A stretch of 26,941 nt of DNA from Oscillospiraceae bacterium (GTDB lineage: Bacteria; Bacillota; Clostridia; Oscillospirales; UBA929), in contig WRCJ01000012.1 of NCBI GenBank assembly GCA_009784085.1, forward strand, positions 1-26,941, given 5' to 3'. The position numbers were made by a program, and so were the translations under genes. Of this stretch, positions 23,001 through 26,941 are shown one piece after another; within the stretch, counting starts at the first letter, position 1, and every line of letters starts with the position of its first letter. The notes beneath the pieces were generated by a model, which saw nothing but the letters and a program-made list of their open reading frames with translations, searched no databases and was not told the origin of the DNA.

Positions 23001-23652
23001 GCAGGTACCGGCGGGCGGTGTCGGCTTGCTCGCGCAACGGCCCTATCTGCAGTTCCAGTTCCTCGATCTTGTCCCCGATGCGCGTGAGATTCTCCTCGGA
23101 GGAAGCCAGCTTGCGCTCGGACTCCTCCTTGCGGTGGCGAAAACGCGAGATACCCGACGCCTCCTCGAAAACGCGACGCCGGTCGCCGCTCTTTTCGGAC
23201 AGGATCTCGCTGATGCGGCCTTGCCCAATCAGGCAGTAACCGTCGCGGCCCAAGCCGGTGTCCATGAACAGGTCGAGCACGTCGCGCAGGCGCACGGCGA
23301 CCCGGTTGATATAATACTCGCTCTCGCCCGAACGATACAACCTCCGGGTTATCGAGACTTCGTTTTGCTCCAACGGAAACAGCCCTCCACTGTTGTCCAG
23401 CATCAGGCTGACCTCCGCAAAGCCCGTCGGGCCGCGGTGCGCGGCGCCATGGAAAATCAGCTCTTCCATGCGCTTTTCGCACCGCAGCGCGCGGGGGTTC
23501 TGTTCGCCCAACACCCAGCGCACCGCCTCGGCAATGTTGGACTTGCCGCTGCCGTTGGGCCCGACCACAGCACACACGCCGTGGTCGAACGGCATGACGG
23601 TTTTATCGGGGAAGGATTTAAAACCCTGGATTTCAAAGGACTTCAAGTACAA
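20074..23652 (-). CDS. smc: Chromosome segregation ATPase SMC
   Basis: Condensin core protein that organises and segregates the chromosome with ScpA/ScpB. The 1192-residue length is standard. Walker A is GPNGSGKSNIAEAVRWVLGE near residue 32, followed by a long coiled coil, a hinge at about 510-680 (RGIRGTLSSLLRADDRCAVA, LGRTVVTESLDDAVGLARRR), the second coiled coil, then the signature TLLSGGEKSLVAIALYFAIF and Walker B APFCVLDEVDHDLDDINVA. The last block reads DEVDHDLDD where family members usually have DE-V/I-E/D-AALDD; the catalytic Glu is kept. The start codon is TTG 23652 with AGAGGA 7 nt upstream; the first residues YLKSFEIQGFKSFPDK match the family. It heads the cluster that continues with ftsY. 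Confidence 0.97.
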   Translation of the reverse strand: MYLKSFEIQGFKSFPDKTVMPFDHGVCAVVGPNGSGKSNIAEAVRWVLGEQNPRALRCEKRMEELIFHGAAHRGPTGFAEVSLMLDNSGGLFPLEQNEVSITRRLYRSGESEYYINRVAVRLRDVLDLFMDTGLGRDGYCLIGQGRISEILSEKSGDRRRVFEEASGISRFRHRKEESERKLASSEENLTRIGDKIEELELQIGPLREQADTARRYLRLRDELRGLEINLWLDALHKLRVSYEKVRDNHWAVSEQLGESLAKVEKTYAEAERLQGEERDTVLKSEGTRGALSSFEAEIAELDSAIAVLRANASHNEENRKRLLLEQEAGQDRDGGLRSQIESRRADIADLGARQAALESEGKALLAQVDEISHRGSDASDKLNAMRIREVSLRETVSSLRVSLSSQTAAAAEWEARLSIQGADLEVRAAGLAEAVRQLAKLDGEIADGTVSLEELRNAIDGHTMRRDSRQRKVEKLREKCTALSADAQVLESRVKMLREMEREYEGHSRAVRSVMRESGRGALRGIRGTLSSLLRADDRCAVAVETALGASLQSIVVEREEDAKAAIGLLRRQDAGRATFLPLTAIRGLSLEERGLENEPGFVGLADTLVSFSPEYGDIVRNLLGRTVVTESLDDAVGLARRRGHRFRIVTLDGQVIARGGAMTGGSASKSVGALSRKNELERLETKLSDKTAQAGALARERENAERELSAAQYDLDVAQSERRVAEDEALSLRSERTHKGVWYDGLREAHKALQAERDDLVARLADSATTQREQQADIERRAAEAGDLAEQIAALSEGQADLYTESTRLAETIAELRAQGAALGAEKNAAEKSVADLEELRAQLVGDLDKRNLAIASYEQKIKGIAGEIHAKTENQAEKSARAAELRTQLLALSERQGDLEGRRVAADRAAREFNEENLRLERECARLEGQKASGEAEEKAIMEKLWDNYGLTHSAALEQRTQMDSVHKANRRAGELKAAIKALGSPNIGAIDEYDRISGRYEYLTTQRDDAALARSELLQIIDDLTGRMKEIFLEQFALIGEKFGQTFREIFSGGDARLELEDPEDPLHCGVEIRAQPPGKKMRSITLLSGGEKSLVAIALYFAIFKVRPAPFCVLDEVDHDLDDINVARFAAYLRRLSEDIQFVVVTHRRGAMEAADMLYGVTTQEEGVSKIISLKLQDAEKSLGMTLE

Positions 23653-23672
23653 CGCATTATCCTCTTGACGAT

Positions 23673-23701
23673 TTGACTTTTAGCGGGGGATATGGTATAG
23701 T
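23673..23701 (+). promoter_or_regulatory. Consensus-like promoter pointing antisense into the lipoprotein gene
   Basis: TTGACT (23673-23678), 17 bp, TATAGT (23696-23701) on the plus strand. Downstream there is no plus-strand gene; transcription would run antisense to the lipoprotein and regulator genes. It may be a chance match or the source of an antisense RNA. Confidence 0.45.
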
Positions 23702-23708
23702 GTCCGAA

Positions 23709-23739
23709 TTATAGAGACAATGAAAAGGCTATAGGGACA
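23709..23739. repeat. Imperfect duplication at the lipoprotein stop codon
   Basis: TTATAGAGACA (23709-23719) resembles CTATAGGGACA (23729-23739), which contains the TAG stop on the minus strand; nine of eleven bases match, period 20. Confidence 0.55.
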
Positions 23740-24397
23740 GGCTTTGCACCAGCTGGTCAAAGGCTTCGCGGAGATCCAAGGCGAATTCCTCGACAGCAGT
23801 GCCGGTGACCGTGACAAGCTGCTTTCCGGCGGGGATGATAACCACGTAATAGGCATAGCCTTCAAACACATACGTGGCTTCCAGCTCTATGCCGGTGCAG
23901 TTGAACCCGGCGAGCTCGATGGTCTTCGACCCGCTCACGGTCCCTGAGACGACCCTGTCCAGAAAGAGGGCCTCCAGCTGGTCGCCCCATGCCTGCCCCG
24001 CTTCGCGCAGTTGCTCTTCGGTGGCGGGATCGTTGTATATCTGGAGGGTAATATTTTCGTCGTAATACGAGGCGATGTTCACGGCTTCGTGCACATCTTT
24101 CTCCAGGTCTCCAATATCTGGATAGTTGAGCGGCGCGGTGGTCTCCCGCACGGGCGCGGACGAGGGCGCCGACGAGGGATCTACGGGGGGCGCGTCGGAG
24201 TTCTCGGGGTCGTTTGAGACGGGGGGCGCGTCGGAGTTCTCGCCGTTGCCGGTGTCGGTGGGCTGATCGGGCGTATTGGTCTCGCCGTCGCCGTCGCCGT
24301 CGCAACCAGCCAGCAGGAATAGCGCGGATAGCGCGAATAGGGCGGATAGCAGGATGGCGATCCATTGGGTCCTTCGTTTGCATCGTTTGTTGTTCAT
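23729..24397 (-). CDS. Lipoprotein of unknown function
   Basis: A 222-residue predicted lipoprotein. The N-terminus has positive residues, a hydrophobic run (about 12-30) and the lipobox LLAGC, so Cys about 32 should be lipidated. A low-complexity linker follows with repeated ENSDAPPV units and Ser/Pro/Asp-rich sequence (about 33-85). The C-terminal part (about 90-222) is a small folded domain I do not recognise with confidence, with LEKDVHEAVNIASYYDEN, LAGFNCTGIELEATYVFEG and YYVVIIPAGKQLVTVTGTAV. It shares an ATGA overlap with the upstream regulator gene and GGAGGG upstream, so the two are translated as a unit. Its location is outside the membrane; its role is unknown, possibly signal sensing. 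Confidence 0.82.
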   Translation of the reverse strand: MNNKRCKRRTQWIAILLSALFALSALFLLAGCDGDGDGETNTPDQPTDTGNGENSDAPPVSNDPENSDAPPVDPSSAPSSAPVRETTAPLNYPDIGDLEKDVHEAVNIASYYDENITLQIYNDPATEEQLREAGQAWGDQLEALFLDRVVSGTVSGSKTIELAGFNCTGIELEATYVFEGYAYYVVIIPAGKQLVTVTGTAVEEFALDLREAFDQLVQSLSL

Positions 24398-25632
24398 TTA
24401 TTTTCCCTCCGATTTGGTTTTTTTTCTCCTAACAATCTGTATAGCGTGGACAATCCGATGCCCAATTCTTTGGCGGCTATGCGTTTCCCCTCCACCGTGT
24501 TCCCGTGCAACGCCAGCGCCTCTTCGATGCGGCGCCTGGTGAAGCCTTGCCGTTGCTCATGAAGGTCAAGTTTCGCGCCGGCGGTGCCAACGGGCAGGTG
24601 TTCCGGCAAAATCACATCCCCGGTACACTGGGAAAGGGCCGACACAACAGCGTCTTCCAGTTCCTTGACATTGCCCGGCCAAGTGTGGGACATGAGGATC
24701 CGGCAGCTCTCCTTGGAAAAATCCGCGGACGGCGCGTCGGACAACGTGGCGTACCGCGTGAGAAAGCACCGTGCCGCCGGCAGGATATCTTCGGGGCGGT
24801 CCCTGAGCGGCGGGATACGCGCCGGCATGACCGATAGCCGCGCGTAGAGGCCGGGGTCGAAGCGTCCGCTTGCGGCCATGTTTTCGAGATCGGGCGGCCC
24901 CGAGGCCGAAAGGCGTACCAAAAAAGGCATGCCGTCCGGGAAGATCCTGCTCTGCAGAAGGGCCAGCAGGCGGCGTTGAAAGGGCAGTGGCAACTCCTCG
25001 ATCCCGCTCAGGAACACAGTCCCTTTGAGGGCGCGTAAGACGCCGGGATGCGGGATGTCGCCGAACAGCTCCCGTTCCAGTTCGCTTTGCTCTTTGGTGC
25101 GGCAGGCGACCGGCGAGAAGGGGTCGCCCGGCAGGGAAATCTCGTGGAGCATCCTGGCAAAGGAGGCGCGTCCGGTACCCGGCTCGCCCAGGAACAACGC
25201 CGGCACACCGATGGCGCTCAGCCGTGACAGCTTGGCGCGCAGGGACAAAATGGCTTCGCTCACATAGGGCAGGCTGTCGTATCCCTCCGAGGAGCCCACC
25301 TCGGGCCGCAGGAGGAGCAACACGCCCAACAGGTGGCCGTCCACCCGCACCGGATACGCTTCGGCAAATCCCGAGAGCCTGTCCGCCGGGGCATCCTGGC
25401 CAGGGTCGGGCAGGGCGCGCAACTCCGCCCAGCCGGCATGGGGGGCGCCGTCACGTAGGCAGTCGCGCACCTGCGCCACCGCGCTTACCTCGTAGGAGGG
25501 TAGCTTGCAGAGTTCCCCTTTGGGGTTCATATAGGCCGGCTGCCCCTCCCTGTTGAGCAGGGCGGCGGGACAGGGTAGCGCATCCAGTACGCCGAACAGC
25601 AGATCCTGCTCCGCCTGATGATAATCCTCCAT
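24394..25632 (-). CDS. Degenerate sigma54-activator-like regulator (PAS-like, AAA+, Fis HTH)
   Basis: A 412-residue protein with the layout of NtrC/TyrR-type regulators. Residues 1-115 look PAS-like (LDALPCPAALLNREGQPAYM). Residues 130-330 are AAA+-like: GEPGTGRASFARMLHE takes the place of Walker A with Arg for the usual Lys; ELFGDIPHPGVLRALKG lacks the GAFTGA loop that contacts sigma54; VFLSGIEELPLPFQRRLLAL lacks the Walker B Asp-Glu (Ser-Gly instead). The downstream Arg-rich block GLYARLSVMPARIPPLRDRP is intact. A Fis-type HTH closes the protein (IEEALALHGNTVEGKRIAAK, then ELGIGLSTLYRLLGEKKP). It probably binds DNA but neither hydrolyses ATP nor activates sigma54. It overlaps the lipoprotein gene by ATGA. 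The start ATG 25632 has a weak AAGGG upstream. Confidence 0.85.
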   Translation of the reverse strand: MEDYHQAEQDLLFGVLDALPCPAALLNREGQPAYMNPKGELCKLPSYEVSAVAQVRDCLRDGAPHAGWAELRALPDPGQDAPADRLSGFAEAYPVRVDGHLLGVLLLLRPEVGSSEGYDSLPYVSEAILSLRAKLSRLSAIGVPALFLGEPGTGRASFARMLHEISLPGDPFSPVACRTKEQSELERELFGDIPHPGVLRALKGTVFLSGIEELPLPFQRRLLALLQSRIFPDGMPFLVRLSASGPPDLENMAASGRFDPGLYARLSVMPARIPPLRDRPEDILPAARCFLTRYATLSDAPSADFSKESCRILMSHTWPGNVKELEDAVVSALSQCTGDVILPEHLPVGTAGAKLDLHEQRQGFTRRRIEEALALHGNTVEGKRIAAKELGIGLSTLYRLLGEKKPNRRENK

Positions 25633-25671
25633 GTATCCACGCCCTTTTGTGAAAAAATCCGGAGGTGTCCC

Positions 25672-26418
25672 ATGAGGGAAAAACTACGCGCGCTGGCTAT
25701 CGCGTTGGCCGCCCCGGCCATTTACCTGGCGATACAGCGGCTCGTGCGGTATGCGGTGCCACAGGAAATCGGCTGGCATGTTCGCGTGTTGTTTCTTGCC
25801 GCGCCTTTGGGGTTGTGCCTCGCAATCTTCCTGATCTTTCAGACGCCCCCGCCCACTAGGGCCGGGCTTCTTGCCCCTGTCGATGCGGCATCGGTTGTGT
25901 TTTTGATCATCCTGGGGATCTCTTTGCAAGTGGCAGTCGGGTTCGCACTTACGTTCATACCCTTCCCCGACAACGTCTTGCGGGATTATAGCCAATTGAT
26001 GCGAACGGTGGGCGGCCAGGAAACGGTCGTGGGATTCGTGGCGGCCTGCCTGGTCGTGCCGGTGGTTGAGGAGGCGTTGTTCCGAGGTGTGTGCCAACGC
26101 GCCCTACAGGGTCCTTTTCGAGCCTCGACGGCTGTGATCTTACAGGCGTTGCTTTTTGCCGCGTTCCATGGGAACTTGGTGCAGTTTGTGGGCGTGTTGC
26201 CCGTGGCCGTTATCTTGGGATTATCCTTTTCGTGGAGCCAAACGCTCGTGGCGCCGATCCTGCTACATATCGCCTTTAACAGCGCGAACATGGTGCTGGC
26301 CTCACAGCCGGGCATCGGCGTAGAGATGGTTGTGCTGTCGGCAATCGGCGTCGCCGGGTCGATGATAATGCTCCGCAAACGCCTGAAAACAAGGAAAAGT
26401 GAAGATGAAAAAAGATGA
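25672..26418 (+). CDS. CPBP-family intramembrane glutamic protease (CAAX/Abi type)
   Basis: A multi-pass membrane protein of 248 residues. It carries the three ABI/CPBP motifs: VVEEALFRGVCQR (EExxxR), ALLFAAFHGNLVQF (FxxxH) and LHIAFNSANMVLAS (HxxxN/D). These residues form the metal-independent active site of Rce1-like proteases. Hydrophobic segments surround them. The start at 25672 has GGAGGTG 5 nt upstream; an open frame from 25618 is unsupported. It is divergent from the degenerate regulator, with 39 bp between start codons, and its stop is 8 bp from the convergent pyrE stop. The substrate is unknown; bacterial members act in signalling, bacteriocin immunity or protein processing. Confidence 0.9.
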   Translation: MREKLRALAIALAAPAIYLAIQRLVRYAVPQEIGWHVRVLFLAAPLGLCLAIFLIFQTPPPTRAGLLAPVDAASVVFLIILGISLQVAVGFALTFIPFPDNVLRDYSQLMRTVGGQETVVGFVAACLVVPVVEEALFRGVCQRALQGPFRASTAVILQALLFAAFHGNLVQFVGVLPVAVILGLSFSWSQTLVAPILLHIAFNSANMVLASQPGIGVEMVVLSAIGVAGSMIMLRKRLKTRKSEDEKR

Positions 26419-26420
26419 AA
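26402..26420. repeat. 9-bp direct repeat at the CPBP gene stop
   Basis: AAGATGAAA at 26402-26410 and 26412-26420; the second copy contains the TGA stop codon. Short and A-rich, so this one could be chance. Confidence 0.45.
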
Positions 26421-26426
26421 GGCAAG

Positions 26427-26941
26427 TCAGGCTCCCGCAACTTGACGGCTTCCGGGCTTGGCAATGGGGATGCCTTGGGCGCACAGCGCACAGGATTCGG
26501 GCGGCCATGAGGGGAGATCCACTTGCAGGCAAGCCCGGAAGGGAACGCCGAAATGGGTCTGCCCGCCGCTGCGATCCACAATGGCGCCCACACCGGCCGC
26601 CACCGCGCCCACCGCGGTCACCAACGCGATGACCTCTTTGACCGTGCCTCCGGTGGACACGGCATCCTCAACCACCAGGACCCTGTCCCCCGGCGAAAGG
26701 GAAAAGCCGCGCCGCAACTTCATGACGCCCTCCTCGCGCTCGGTGAAAAGGTTGCGGCAACCCAAGTGGCGGCTGACCGCGAAGGCCATCTGCACAGCCC
26801 CCACCGCCGGACCCACCACCACGTCGATCCCATCGTTTTGAAAATCGTCGGCCAGCTTCATGCAGAGGACGTCGGCTTTGTCGGCGTATTCAAACAGCCG
26901 GGCGCATTGCATATAGCGATCGGAATGCCGCCCCGAGGTCA
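26427..26941 (-). CDS. pyrE: Orotate phosphoribosyltransferase (partial, 5' end beyond window)
   Basis: Converts orotate and PRPP to orotidine 5'-monophosphate in pyrimidine synthesis. The frame is open to the window edge, and residues before the internal Met (26912) read TSGRHSDRY, the expected OPRTase start region, so the gene continues past 26941 by perhaps 20 codons. Signature blocks: VVVGPAVGAVQMAFAVSRH, FTEREEGVMKLRRGFSL and the PRPP-binding loop VLVVEDAVSTGGTVKEV. The C-terminus has two Cys (ESCALCAQG) and the motif ALCAQGIPIAKPGSR, common in this subfamily. It converges on the CPBP gene with 8 bp between stops and no terminator visible. Confidence 0.93.
   Translation of the reverse strand, partial: TSGRHSDRYMQCARLFEYADKADVLCMKLADDFQNDGIDVVVGPAVGAVQMAFAVSRHLGCRNLFTEREEGVMKLRRGFSLSPGDRVLVVEDAVSTGGTVKEVIALVTAVGAVAAGVGAIVDRSGGQTHFGVPFRACLQVDLPSWPPESCALCAQGIPIAKPGSRQVAGA

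Overview
The window looks like a chromosomal segment of a G+C-rich member of the Bacillota, probably an uncultured Clostridia/Oscillospirales-type bacterium. The reasons are CIRCE-controlled hrcA-grpE-dnaK, a Bacillus-type pyruvate kinase with an extra C-terminal domain, a nadD-yqeK-LCP-rsfS cluster, a YtrA-like GntR regulator and SLH-domain surface protein. This placement is inferred from family content, not from a search. Most of the window is housekeeping and densely packed. Unusual features are low-complexity expansions inside proteins and short direct duplications around many stop codons.

Layout: 1-98 holds two copies of a GC-rich palindromic repeat. 99-4127 is the heat-shock operon dnaK-grpE-hrcA (minus strand, perfect CIRCE and promoter). 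4171-9079 (plus) has a GntR regulator, a membrane-anchored EEP-fold protein lacking several catalytic residues, two-subunit class I fumarate hydratase, and pyruvate kinase whose best start codon is ACG. 9089-11829 (minus) encodes a cobalt/nickel ECF transporter: CbiO ATPase, CbiQ, and a CbiM-type protein with a fused PDGLE domain. 11774-13115 (plus) is a patatin-like lipase whose promoter overlaps, face to face, the transporter promoter.

13116-15612 is the accessory part, visibly less G+C-rich than its flanks after the repeat tract: a palindromic repeat tract, a secreted SLH protein, a DUF1016/YhcG remnant, and a convergent type III toxin-antitoxin locus. In that locus a strong promoter drives two 45-nt-period pseudoknot repeats (antitoxin RNA), followed by a 12-bp hairpin and a CptN/ToxN-like toxin gene.

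15640-23652 (minus) is the conserved smc-ftsY-(rdgB+nadD fusion)-yqeK-LCP-rsfS cluster. 23729-25632 (minus) is a two-gene unit: a degenerate sigma54-activator-like regulator lacking Walker B acids and GAFTGA, translationally coupled (ATGA) to a lipoprotein. 25672-26418 (plus) is a CPBP-family membrane protease, and 26427-26941 (minus) is a partial pyrE cut by the window end.

The most notable items are the type III TA locus, the ACG start of pyk, two apparent pseudoenzymes (EEP and AAA+), the approximately 180-residue Pro/Glu tail on GrpE, and the recurrent duplication of sequence at gene ends. No rRNA, tRNA, CRISPR array or intact mobile element was seen.
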